NCBI GenBank assembly: GCA_027596035.1
Contig: JADGJA010000308.1
Coordinates: 1-24,450, forward strand
Source: Thoreauomyces humboldtii
Taxonomy: Eukaryota; Chytridiomycota; Chytridiomycetes; Spizellomycetales; Powellomycetaceae
DNA length: 24,450 nt
Direction: 5' to 3'
The notes under the pieces were generated by a model that saw only the letters and a program-made list of their open reading frames with translations, was not told the origin of the DNA and ran no database searches. Position 1 is the stretch's first letter. Every line of letters begins with the position of its first letter. Below are positions 9,789-19,278 of the stretch, piece after piece. Both the position numbers and the translations under genes were made by a program.

Positions 9789-9844
9789 CCTAACCAGAGC
9801 CCTAACCTAGCCAGTTTGCCTTAACCAGTTTGCCCTAACCCTAG
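9789..9844 (+). promoter_or_regulatory. Telomere-like CCCTAACC motifs in the CWC24 promoter
   Basis: CCTAACC occurs at 9789, CCCTAACC at 9800, a CCTTAACC variant at about 9819, and CCCTAACCCTAG at 9833-9844. Within this, a 14-base unit CCAGTTTGCC(T/C)TAA is tandemly repeated at 9811 and 9825. Read on the minus strand these are TTAGGG-like boxes, known in fungi as binding sites for Tbf1/Teb1/Rap1-type factors in promoters. Confidence 0.5.
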
Positions 9845-9947
9845 AGCCACTTGATTTGTCATCGGTGGTCTGTGTGTTCAGCGCCCCCGCCCCACTTTCT
9901 GCTTCTCTCGCACAGTCAAGATCACCTCGCAGCAACCTACAGGCACC

Positions 9948-11072
9948 ATGTCATCAGCACAGCAACCATCACCAGCACCAGGCTCAGATTCAGCAACAGA
10001 TGCGTCAGTCGCTCCTCCAATAGCAATGTTCAAGCGCGGAAAGGGCCGGTCTCAGCAGAAACTCCAGGCACGGAAGCGACCTCTTGTCGACCCCGACGCA
10101 TCCTCAGACGACGACGCAGACGACCATTCGGGCTCCGTAGCAGACGCCTCCTCCATCGCAAAGAAGCTAAGAGAAAAGAACACCAGCTCCTTCACTTCCT
10201 CCACGGGCGGCGTGGCCGCAAAGCGACGGAAGGAAGCCGCCGCAGTCCACAACTCCACCGCTCCTTCCAAACTCGACGTCGCTTATGCCACGAGCGGAAC
10301 GGCCGCCAACCTCGCCGTGGACTCTGCCACCCGAACCCTCGACGTGGACGGGACCGAAGATCCCGACGCTCCACCGCCGCCACCCCCGCTCAAGGTCCTC
10401 GCCGGCGACGCAGCGGAGTCGGCCGACAACCTGTACCGCGGAATGTCGGGGTACAAGGAGTACGTCAACAAGCGGACAGACTCGGTCACCCAGTCCAACG
10501 CTTCCCGGATCCGTGCCGGCCCCCTGAGGGGATCCACCAACGTCCGTCTGTCCACCCGGATCGACTACCAACCGGACGTGTGCAAGGACTACAAGGAGAC
10601 GGGATACTGCGGGTACGGCGACAGCTGCAAGTTCATGCACGATCGAGGAGACTACAAGAACGGGTGGCAGATCGACAAGGAGTGGGACGAGGCCCAGAAG
10701 GCCAAGGCCTTGGACCCCAACAGGTTCCTCATCGACGGAGAGGAAGGGGACGCGGCGGGCGAGGAGGACGCGGGAAGCGACGACGAGCTGCCCTTCGCCT
10801 GCGTCATATGTCGCAACGAGTTCAAGGACCCCATCGTCACCCGATGCGAGCACTACTTTTGCGAATCGTGTGCGCTCAAGCAGCATTCCAAGAGCATAAA
10901 GTGCTTCATCTGCGGGACCGCCACGCAGGGCCTCTTCAAACCGGCGAAAGATCTGCAGGCCAAGATCAAGGAGAAGAAGAGGAGGACGGAGGAGAGGGAA
11001 GCGGCCGCGAGGGCAGACAATGACGCCGATTTGGAATTAGACGGCGGCGGCGGCGATGACGATGACGAGTGA
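9948..11072 (+). CDS. CWC24: Pre-mRNA-splicing factor Cwc24 (RNF113 family), CCCH and RING fingers
   Basis: A single exon encoding 374 residues. The family associates with the spliceosome around the first catalytic step, and the RING marks it as a possible ubiquitin ligase. Seen directly: a low-complexity Ser/Ala/Asp-rich N-terminus with basic patches, a polyproline run near 142-147, one CCCH zinc finger (Cys212, Cys221, Cys227, His231; C-X8-C-X5-C-X3-H), and a C3HC4 RING (Cys285, Cys288, Cys300, His302, Cys305, Cys308, Cys319, Cys322). A basic helix (KIKEKKRRTEER) and an acidic Gly-rich tail end the protein. The order CCCH then RING, and the sequence between them (DNLYRG, then IDYQPDVCKDYKETGYC), are diagnostic of Cwc24/RNF113. 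The ATG at 9948 is the first in frame; an ATG at residue 27 is a possible alternative. It is notable that this splicing-factor gene has no intron while most neighbours do. Confidence 0.93.
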   Translation: MSSAQQPSPAPGSDSATDASVAPPIAMFKRGKGRSQQKLQARKRPLVDPDASSDDDADDHSGSVADASSIAKKLREKNTSSFTSSTGGVAAKRRKEAAAVHNSTAPSKLDVAYATSGTAANLAVDSATRTLDVDGTEDPDAPPPPPPLKVLAGDAAESADNLYRGMSGYKEYVNKRTDSVTQSNASRIRAGPLRGSTNVRLSTRIDYQPDVCKDYKETGYCGYGDSCKFMHDRGDYKNGWQIDKEWDEAQKAKALDPNRFLIDGEEGDAAGEEDAGSDDELPFACVICRNEFKDPIVTRCEHYFCESCALKQHSKSIKCFICGTATQGLFKPAKDLQAKIKEKKRRTEEREAAARADNDADLELDGGGGDDDDE

Positions 11073-11340
11073 TTGCCCTCTTACCCTACCTAGCTCACTG
11101 AGATCGTACTGCTGTTGCTCTCTGCGTAATCTACCTGCCGGCTTCCGTTCGAAGCTCAATCTTCGAAACCGCATTCTGATCATATAGTTTTTATTACGAT
11201 GAGCGTTCATGGGGAAGTTTAGGTAGATGGGTTTAAGGTACGTCTAAATGAGGATGGGGATATAGTATGGATGGATGCAGGGTAAATGATGATAGAAAAC
11301 TAATTAAAGACACGGTCCAGCCGTGGATGATGCTGGCCAT
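11073..11340. other. Convergent intergenic region
   Basis: Shared 3' flank of CWC24 (+) and the acyl-CoA synthetase gene (-). It is AT-rich, as expected for 3' untranslated and polyadenylation sequence; nothing else is visible. Confidence 0.5.
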
Positions 11341-13678
11341 CTACTGCTTGCCGGTCTTGTACATGGCGTCGATGTTGTGCTGATGAGCCTCCACGATCTC
11401 TTTTCGCTTGAGCTTCTGAGCAGCTGTGAGCAAACCGTTCTCGGGGGTCCAGATCTCAGCGTGAAGGGTGACGTTCCCCAGGATCTCGGCGGGCTTGAAG
11501 TCGGCACGCTTGGCGACGGCCTTCATGTCGGCGAGGATGTGCTTGCGGATCTCGTCCTGCTGGCACAGGTACTCGACGTCTCGACTCTGGATGCCCTTCT
11601 CCTTGGCGAGGGAGAGGACGGCGTTCTCGACGGGGTTCACGATGGCGACGGCGAATCCTTGCTCCGAGTGGGCGTACACGCACAGGTTGTGCACGTACGA
11701 GGACATCTTGTATTGGGATTCGAGCTTTTCGAGGGCTGACCGGATAAGGGAAGTGGAATGATCAGTTTTCGTCGGTGATTTTCGGCAAAAAAGACCGAGC
11801 GCGTTGGTGCACTCACCGATGTACTCTCCGTTCGAGAGCTTGACAAGGTTCTTCTTGCGGTCGATGACCTGCAGGGTTCCGTCGGGGTGGAACTCGCCGA
11901 TATCGCCTGTCATCAACCATCCGTCGCTGGTGAGGGTCTCGGCGGTGGCCTTGGGGTTCTTGTAGTAACCCTTCATGATGGAGGGTCCACGAAGCCAGAT
12001 CTCGCCCTGAGGGCGGGGACGGTTGAAGGGGGAGTAGTTGGTGTCCTCCACGGCGGTCAGCATGATCTCGACGCAGGATGTTGGGGGTCCGACGCGGCCG
12101 AGCATCCATGGGTCTTGAGGCAGCTGGATGGATGTGACACTGTAGGAACGATAAATCACAAGGGTCAACAAGGTGCAATGATTCCAGAAGTCGTTTCTTG
12201 CATTCTACTTACGCGCATGTCTCGGTCATGCCGTAACCTTGAACGACGGGGCACACACAGGAGGTCATGAACTTCTGAGTCTCCTGGGGCATGGGTGCAC
12301 CTCCAGAGAGGGCGAAGCGGAGTCGTCCACCGGTCTGATCCCTGATTGGCTTGAAGATCGTGTTGTCGAGGAACCCGGTAGGGAGGCCCAGCTTGAGCAG
12401 CTCCCACTTGAACGCACAGGCGAATCGGAACACCTTGTTCGCAAAGGCACTCTTGTGCTTCAGCTTGCTCTCGACGCTCTTTCGGATCGTCTCCCAGACG
12501 GCGGGAACGCCGGACATGATGGTGGGTCCGAGCTCTCTGATGTCTCCCTTGCAGTTTCGGACGCTGGCGTCGGTGAGGGTCCTCACGGAACCGTATCCGA
12601 TGGCGACGCCCTCGCAGATGCAGAGCTGCTCCGTAACGATCTCGAGGACGTGGGCGAGGGGTAGGTAGGCGAGGTACACTTCATCGTGGGCGATGACTGT
12701 GTCGGTAAGGTCCTTTGCTCCGGCGACGGCAGCGACGATGTTGGAATGGCTGAGCAACACGCCCTTGGGGTTGCCAGTGGATCCGGAGGTGTACATGATG
12801 AGAGCGATGTCCTCGGGCTTGGGAGGAACTGCAGACACGGGGGTGGCCTGTCCGAGAGCTACAACCTCGTCGAGGGAGTACAGCTCGTAGGCGGGGAAAG
12901 CCTCCTTGATCTGAGCGATGGTCTTGACGTCTGCCTCTCCGTTGTAGATGACACGCTTCAGGCTGGGGACCTTAGATCCGATCTTGAGCAACATCTTGAG
13001 GAGGTCTGCATTGGTGAACATGGTGGTGATGTCTCCCTCGTTGAGAGAGAAGCTCAAGCCCTCCTCTCCGAGCGTATCATAGGCGGTGGTGATGGTGATC
13101 GACTGGGACCAGGAAGCGTGAGCAATCAGCTGCCAGTCTCGGCTGAAAAAGTCACAAGAGCGTCAGGTTCTCGGCAGTCGTGAAAGGCACCGATCTGACT
13201 CCCCGGGCACCCACCTTGTCGCAGCGAACAAAGTCAGCTTGTCCTCTGCCTTGAGTCCAACGGCCCTCAGACCCGCAGCAATGTCAGCCACGTGCTGCTT
13301 GACGTCGGCGTAGGTCATCCACTGGAAAGGCGACAGCTCGTAAAAGTTCCACTTCTTGATGTCCTTGACGGCCTTCCCATCAACCATCCGCTCGACCTGC
13401 TTCTCTTCGACGATCTGACGGACAACCTTGCGCTGACCCATGGCGCGCTTAGAAGCGTGAGCCTGGACGGCATACTGGAGAAGTTCGTGGAGGGTGGTGG
13501 TGGTGGGATGAGGGACGGTTGCCAACCCGCGGATCGAACGGTTGTTGCGACGAGCCTTGCCGCGAGTGCTGGTGGCCTCGCCGGTTTCGACTGCCCTCGG
13601 TTTCCCCAGACGCGTGCCGAACAATAACACGGGGAGGAGGAATGAGATGGAGATCCAGGCAAGGACGGTCAGAAACAT
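11341..13678 (-). CDS. Long-chain acyl-CoA synthetase (Faa1/ACSL-like)
   Basis: Four exons (13678-13215, 13142-12213, 12139-11817, 11735-11341) encode 703 residues, the usual size for fungal Faa1/Faa4. The enzyme activates long-chain fatty acids to acyl-CoA through an acyl-AMP intermediate, feeding lipid synthesis, remodelling and beta-oxidation. Seen directly: a hydrophobic N-terminal segment (residues 2-22) that would anchor it to a membrane, the AMP-binding signature YTSGSTGNPKG (272-282), the motif GYGMTET (457-463), and the adenylation hinge region MTGDIGEFHPDGTLQVIDRK followed by KLSNGEYIALEKLE. The C-terminus has a Lys-rich KLKRKEI. Introns are 72-81 nt and GT-AG, each restoring conserved sequence (for example AATSRDW, ETCAVTS and NGEYIALEKLE across junctions). 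Membrane site (endoplasmic reticulum, lipid droplet or peroxisome) cannot be told from sequence; the final three residues GKQ are not a classic PTS1. Confidence 0.93.
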
Positions 13679-14326
13679 CTTTGCTGTAAAGTCCTTCAGG
13701 TAGGTACGTAGATGGAGTGTGGTAGGATGTGAGAGGCGGTCGCGAAGGAACGAAGGAACGAAAGAACGGTCGCCCTCCTTTTGTTCCTCGTGCTTCTCGA
13801 ACCGACGGCAGGGCGGAGCTGCGACGACCACGCCCTTCAGTAACTCTGAAAAAAAAAAGACAAAATCGCCTTTGTCCATCCTCCCCCAAGGATTTTCACC
13901 CTCCCACATGGGGGATGGGGGATGCGGCGCCGCCTTGAGAGAGATGGCGGAATGGGGTGTGTGTACAAAAGTAGTCAAGGCAAGGGGAAAGGAAGGAACA
14001 GCGCTGCCCAAAAAGCGCAAGAAGGAGGATCTGCAACAAGTTTTTTTTTTGCGCAGCCTTGCCGCTAGCGGCACTTTTCGCCTGTGCGCGGCTCAAACGC
14101 CTCTTGATGTACACCTTACCCTCAGGTGTGGAGCATCGGTAAGTACTCAACCTCTCGGTACCTTCTTCTAATTTGGCAGACATCGATGATACGGAATGCT
14201 CGGTGGGAGGCTCGAGCCCAGCAGCAGGCTGGACACCGAAAGCGCAGACCATCGCCTTGCTAATTAGGTTCGAGCAAGCTAGGCGCACAGCATGACGACG
14301 ACATTGGGTATGTACAAAAAAATATC
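13679..14326 (-). promoter_or_regulatory. Promoter and 5' leader region of the acyl-CoA synthetase gene
   Basis: No gene is visible on either strand. It carries the upstream region of the acyl-CoA synthetase gene and the 3' flank of the SAPS gene. It contains an 8-base tandem microrepeat, (CGAAGGAA)2 plus one variant copy at 13743-13766, and homopolymer A and T runs near 13850 and 14041. Open frames on both strands through this segment have low-complexity sequence and no recognisable content. Confidence 0.45.
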
Positions 14327-17247
14327 TCAATCATAATTTCCATCTCCACTCCAGCTGTCCTCCTCGCTCTGCCAGTACAAATCATCCCCTTGTCTATTCC
14401 TGCCTTGATCGTCCCCTCCCGCATCTCCTCCGCCGTTGCCTCCATTCAAAGCGACGGAATCTAGGTCGTCGTCGTCATCGTCGTCGTCGTCCCCGGTTGC
14501 ACCCCGTGGGCTCTGAGGGAGATCTCCGTCGTCCGGAGGTCCGTTCATCCCCAGACCGCCCACGCCAGTGAGCAGTGGCACGTTGTGCGGCTGGTTCCCT
14601 GCGTTCGGTCGAACTCCGCCCAGCGCCTGCCGGTCGCGCTCTTTTGTCTCGCTGAGAGGACCCGCCACATACTCCTGCCAGTCTTCAGCAGAGATGTATT
14701 CTAGGTTTGCCCGTTTAGCACGTGATCCTGCCGAGAAGGCGACATGGCGATTACTCACCTCCGACCTCCTGCACGAAGTCTTCATTGCATTTTTCTATTA
14801 GCTTGCAAACCTCATCCGAGATATACGTCAAGTGGCCCATATATCCCAGGCGGACTCCTTTCGGTTGTGCACTGCAGAAAATCGGAAATGGTTAATTAAC
14901 TTGAAGGATCCATCTTGCAACGACAGTTGCTGAAGCAACGTACACATTCTTATCGTTGTCACTTTGTGCTTTGATTATCCGTTTGGTGAGGTCGCCCTGC
15001 TTGAAAATCTGACAAGCCAGGAGGAAATCAATAACGTCTCTCCTAGTCTCTTCAAATCCCAAGTGAAAAGTTACCGAAAGGACCAGCTTTCGAACAATGA
15101 TTTTGACGCTATTCATCTGACTCTCTACAGCGGCGCGAGCAACGTCCTCCTCGTCCTGCTGAACTTCCTCGGGACTGCGCTCAGCATCTGTGTCCACTTT
15201 AACTTCCGCCAGGTTCTCAGGTTTGGGCGAGTCTGAAGGCTTCGAGCTGCTTGTGTACGAATAGGTGTTGAACACTTTGGCAATCATGTCGTATACGACA
15301 GAGTGCAGAAAGTTGTTCCATGGAAAGCTGAAGAACAAGTCCTGTGCGATGAACGGGTGTGAGAACGTGCTCGCCTTCCACTAAACTGAAAACTCGACAA
15401 CTCACGAGACATGCGGGGAGAATCTTGGCGTCAATAAACTTGTCTGTGATTGTAATCAACTCGTCGGCAACGCTGGTGGTATGGGTTGGCGCGATTTCCG
15501 TCCCATTTGCACTATTGCCTTCGATCTTTGAATCTGCATCCGGTTTCCGCTTGGTGCTGATGGTACTGGCACTGATAAGGCGCTCGAAAAGAGGGCTCGA
15601 GGTGTATAGGTATTGCAGGTGTAAGATTTCCGCAAACAACTCGCACGTTTTCAAACGCTCGGATCCTAATGGTTGACTTTGTCCGTTGGTTGTAGTCTGC
15701 TCCTCCTGTTGAAGTGGTCAGCAATCACAGGTAATTCCGGACATAGTTTTGCTCTCGTGGTGCTCACCGAGCCGCGGGAAGAATGCAACAATTCAGCAAA
15801 CTGCATGAGACGGCATCCAACCACGCGAAGGAGGTCGTTGAGATCCGTGGCTAATGCCTGCAGCTTCTCATCCGATGGAGGAGGCGGCCCTTGACGCAAA
15901 TGGGCCGGCTGCACCTGATATTGGTGTTGCTGATATTCTGCTTGCTCGATCTCGCTGCAATACCGGCGTATCAACTCAATCAAGATGTTGATACCGTTCG
16001 TAAGTGTGGTAGATGACTGCGGTGTCTTCTGATCCAGCATGTACTCCGAAAGTTTGTTCATGATCTCTTCGCTGCGTGGAATTACGTATGTGAGTCGACT
16101 GATCGAAGCGTGTGCAGTTGACTTTGCCAAACCTCTTCAATCGATCCACAAGTAGATTCCCTCCGGCGCTAGCATTCATCATCAGGTGATCCTCCGCCAC
16201 GCTCGAGTTCATGCCCGCTGATTGAATGGCTTCTTGCGGTGCAACCGCCTGGTAGCTAACTGCAATCACATCGAGGAGCGTTTGAGCGGCTGTGTTGTGT
16301 GTCTGTTTGAGTCGTCAGAGCTGGTTTCGTACTGTGAAAAAAGCGGTATGCGTGTTACCTCCGAATCCAGTGCCGGATCCAGTCGGCTAACCAGAGTATC
16401 GATCAGTCCTTCTTTGCTCAACCACTGGAACACATGCAACGCAAGTGTCAAAAGTTTGGGGCCAAGGGCTTCGATGTTCGGCAATGACCTCACCTCCACC
16501 ACACCAGCGCCTTCCGGTATTTCTTCCAAGCTGATCAGCTTGAGCAACAGATCGGCTATGGCGGAGCTCCCGTTATGTGTCAAAAGTTTCTGAACAACAC
16601 TCGGTTGGCCCCTGATGAAAGTAATCATCTACCCACGCATCGAAGATGTGAGTTAACGAGTCTCACATCTACGAGTGATCCATAGTTCGAACCTCTGGCA
16701 TTTTTTTTGTAAGAAGAATACCGTTGACCTTGCTAAAGTAGCTAGCTGTCAACGGGTTCAGAGGAGCTGGCCGTTCCAGCAGGCTCCAAAACTTGCTCAA
16801 AAGTTGGGTATCGGCGACGATTGCTTCGCACATCGAGAAGATCTCACAGCTCAAAATTTCGCAAGCTAAGAATGGGTATCTGTACCGCGATGCAACGAAG
16901 TTCAGAAACCGAATACAGACAACGCCTATTCGTCAAGTCATTCCGTACTTGAATTTTTTGCTCTCATCCAGATCCTCAGCCATGATGTAGCCGAGGAGCT
17001 CCGTCAGATTTTGCGATTTGCTTAAGCTGTATGGCCGGGCGGATGTTTTCAGTTCTGGCTTCCACAAGGACCCGATACGCGAATGCCCGGGAAGACCCAG
17101 AACGTACAATTCCACCAACTTGGTATTGTGTGCCTTGCACTCCTGCAGCATCTCGTCTTCCTCAAAGAGCTCTTCCAGAGTGACGCCCTCCTTGTCGAGG
17201 AGGCCATCGACTGCCGAAGCACTATGGAAGCCGAACCGCCAAAACAT
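14327..17247 (-). CDS. SAPS-domain phosphatase regulatory subunit (Sit4/PP6-associated)
   Basis: Twelve exons encode 732 residues: 17247-17108, 17026-16949, 16879-16693, 16628-16494, 16424-16359, 16302-16133, 16071-15768, 15705-15406, 15341-15075, 15008-14944, 14871-14759, 14700-14327. SAPS proteins bind Sit4/PP6-type phosphatases and direct them in cell-cycle, TOR and stress signalling. The start MFWRFGFHSASAVDGLLDKE matches the conserved N-terminus of the family, which fixes the ATG at 17247 rather than the in-frame ATG at 17277. Further hallmarks across exon junctions are ECKAHNTKLVEFLSK, FKYPFLACEILSCEIFSM, ITFIRGQPSV, AAQTLLDVIAVSYQ, DLFFSFPWNNFLH, LTKRIIKAQ and GVRLGYMGHLTYISDEV. The C-terminus is acidic with a nine-Asp run. 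Introns are 56-81 nt; two have weak donors (GTTCGA, GTTTGG). It is far more intron-dense and AT-richer than its neighbours. Confidence 0.92.
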
Positions 17248-18090
17248 TCCCAGGGAGTCGATGAGAAGGACCGGCACAGAAGTATATTTGTGCGTATAAG
17301 CTCGAGGATCCCCGTGGACTGTACGTTCGTGTTCGGTGGGGGTTTGTGGTCGCGCAGAGAGGGCCCTTGAATGGGATCGGTAGTTGAGAAATGCTGGGGA
17401 TGGGGGGGAGGAAAGGGTGACGAGCGTGGACGATGTAGACGTTTCCCGCCTTGATGTGCGCTGTCGATTTCAGATCATTTCGACTCTCAGCGATGAACTC
17501 TCATGAGGGACGTGGCCATCAGACATCGACGCACAGACGACATTGTCAGTACATAACAATGTCATGATGAAGATCAGTGGCTAGGATGGCTAAGGGATGA
17601 CCTCCTGTTCACAGTAAAAGGCGACCAAGTTTTGGAATCAGAGAAGGTAAGTCCCCGACAGGTGGTGCCGGTACTTCCGGTTGGTAACGCGTTACACCAC
17701 TAACGTTCTTGAGAAAACGGCAGCTAGACCGTGCAGAAGAGCCGAAAGAGAGATACCATGCCGCACCACGCCGAAGCACGCGCATCTGGCGGTATCGAAT
17801 TTTGAGATGTGTTGCGACGTCGCGTTTCTAACTGTACAGTGCGAGTCGACACATTATCCCCGCTGCGACCGCCTTCCAAACCCTCTGGCGTCAGGCTCGC
17901 CACGTTGTTGTCCTCAGTGAGGGGGTTGATTTCGATTTGGAAAAGTCACACGAAGTGCGATGTTTCGCGCATCTGGGCACCGATGATCGGCGCGGGACGT
18001 GGCAACTGCCGCATCAATGGAGAACAAAACTTTGACTCAAATTCTATCAAAACGAACGCTTGCCACACTCTCACAGGAACTCATTACATA
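17248..18090. other. Intergenic region upstream of the SAPS gene
   Basis: 843 bases without a recognisable gene. It includes the SAPS promoter and the 3' flank of the tRNA gene. A perfect 12-base palindrome GTAACGCGTTAC lies at 17684-17695. A short T-run on the minus strand (AAAA on plus near 18047-18050) could terminate tRNA transcription. Confidence 0.45.
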
Positions 18091-18164
18091 TGCTCCCTAT
18101 CAGGGTTGAACTGATGACCTTCGCGTTATTAGCACGACGCTACTACCAACTGAGCTAAGGGAGC
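18091..18164 (-). tRNA. tRNA-Ile (anticodon AAT)
   Basis: The minus strand folds as a tRNA without an intron. The 7-bp acceptor stem is GCTCCCT/AGGGAGC with discriminator A. The D arm is TAGCTCAGTTGGTAGTAGC, which is also a perfect A box. The anticodon stem TCGTG/CGCGA has one G-U pair and the loop is CTAATAA with anticodon AAT. The T arm is ATCAG-TTCAACC-CTGAT and holds the B box GTTCAACCC. AAT (inosine-modified) reads isoleucine ATT, ATC and ATA. Confidence 0.93.
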
Positions 18165-19278
18165 CGTGTTGTCGGAGCAATTTTTGGCAATATAAGTTAC
18201 AGCCCATTTTAGGTGTCTTCCCAAGCACGAGAATAGTCGGCCGGCAAGCTTTCCATAAGCTGTCCAGGCTTTCCATAGGCTTTTCATAGGCTATTTGCAT
18301 CGAAGTTGACGCGACCTTCAGCCTCGAACTCTAGGAAACTGTCTCCGCACTGTTATCAACGAGGAAGAAGCGGTACCGGGTGCATATGCAGCCATTGAGC
18401 ACGTCTTCCATGTTGTCCAGCTTCTGATATGAAGGGAACCGCTCTTCCTACGCCTAGCCCTACGCTGCGACAGACTCAACCGACATACATGCGATCGCTC
18501 TTGGGGTGGCAAGCGCCTTGCGCGTGATGGTCAAGAGTCGATCAGGTCTATGCTTGTTGTGGAACATCGAGGCCATCGTCTCGAAAAGAGGACAAAGACA
18601 GAAAGGTTACGCGATATTCGACCTATCCAGTTTCGTAAGGACATGAACCGATACCCGATGAGAAAGGTTACTGGATGGCGGTTAGCAGCAGCTCTTGATG
18701 CCTCGAACTGGCCCCCTCCCCCCTAAGGAGCAAGAAGTCTCCTTGGCAGTCGCAGACAAGCCCATAGGTTCCCGGCAGATGGCAGTCAAAGGGCAGGCAA
18801 GGGTGGTCTAGACCCTGCAACTGCCTACGCTTTGTGTCGGCGGAACCCATGCCGAGCATGTTTGCTTGGCGTTTTGGAAGCTCGAGCCGATATAGGGGGC
18901 TTACCGAGTTTGCGGACTGTCGGCAAGGGTGATTACTCGCTTCATTTCCCCGGGAAGGGCCGATGTAGGTCGCACAGAGCGAGGAAGGTCCCAAACGGAA
19001 CCCCCGATAGGTAGCACACAAGGGAATATGTAAGGACCTACACATGTGCATGTTCTTGTAGTGATGCGCCTACGTTCCCATCTTCGTCGGTCTCCTTACT
19101 TCCGCTGCTTCTCCGCGGCCCTTACAGCTTGTTCGTGCTCAGTCATCCCGGAAGTTTCTCGCTCATACACACCTCCAGTCACATACTTGGGACCCTCGTG
19201 GAGTACAAGCATCCACGCGCTCGTCCCTCTCAAGGCGCGTCCCACGGGTCATTTTCCCTCTTTTGCTTGCCCAGGCAT
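18165..19278. other. Intergenic region between tRNA-Ile and the transcription factor gene
   Basis: About 1.1 kb with no gene I can support. Minus-strand open frames at 18318-18512 and 18668-19051 lack domains, start context and splice support. A small cluster of near-identical 13-mers, GCTTTCCATA(A/G)GC, occurs at 18248, 18268 and 18279. The right part is the promoter of the transcription factor gene. Confidence 0.45.

Larger units (their letters stand above)
9174..9947. promoter_or_regulatory. Divergent promoter between the GS and CWC24 genes
   Basis: A 774-base region between two genes pointing away from each other. Facing GS, ATATAA on the minus strand (around 9303-9309) is a TATA candidate about 130 bases before its ATG. 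Three GATA motifs cluster at 9693-9736. A run of CCTAACC motifs lies at 9789-9844, 104-160 bases before the CWC24 ATG. No convincing gene lies inside. Confidence 0.55.

Noticed and set aside
10167..10886. 239-codon minus-strand frame opposite CWC24
   Set aside because: Shadow of a GC-biased coding exon with no domain.
9851..11023. 390-codon frame overlapping CWC24 in another frame
   Set aside because: Arg/Pro-rich low-complexity translation; the zinc-finger frame at 9948-11072 is the real one.
13719..14171. 150-codon plus-strand frame in the acyl-CoA synthetase promoter
   Set aside because: Low-complexity Lys/Arg/Ser sequence with no domain; more likely untranslated leader DNA.
14728..14758. 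31-nt intron in the SAPS gene (GTGAGT to TCGGCAG)
   Set aside because: Keeps the frame but is too short; the 58-nt intron ending at 14701 has a good CTAAAC branch site and also keeps the frame.
18668..19051. 127-codon minus-strand frame between tRNA-Ile and the transcription factor
   Set aside because: No domain or splice partner and many rare-looking residues; not supported as a gene.
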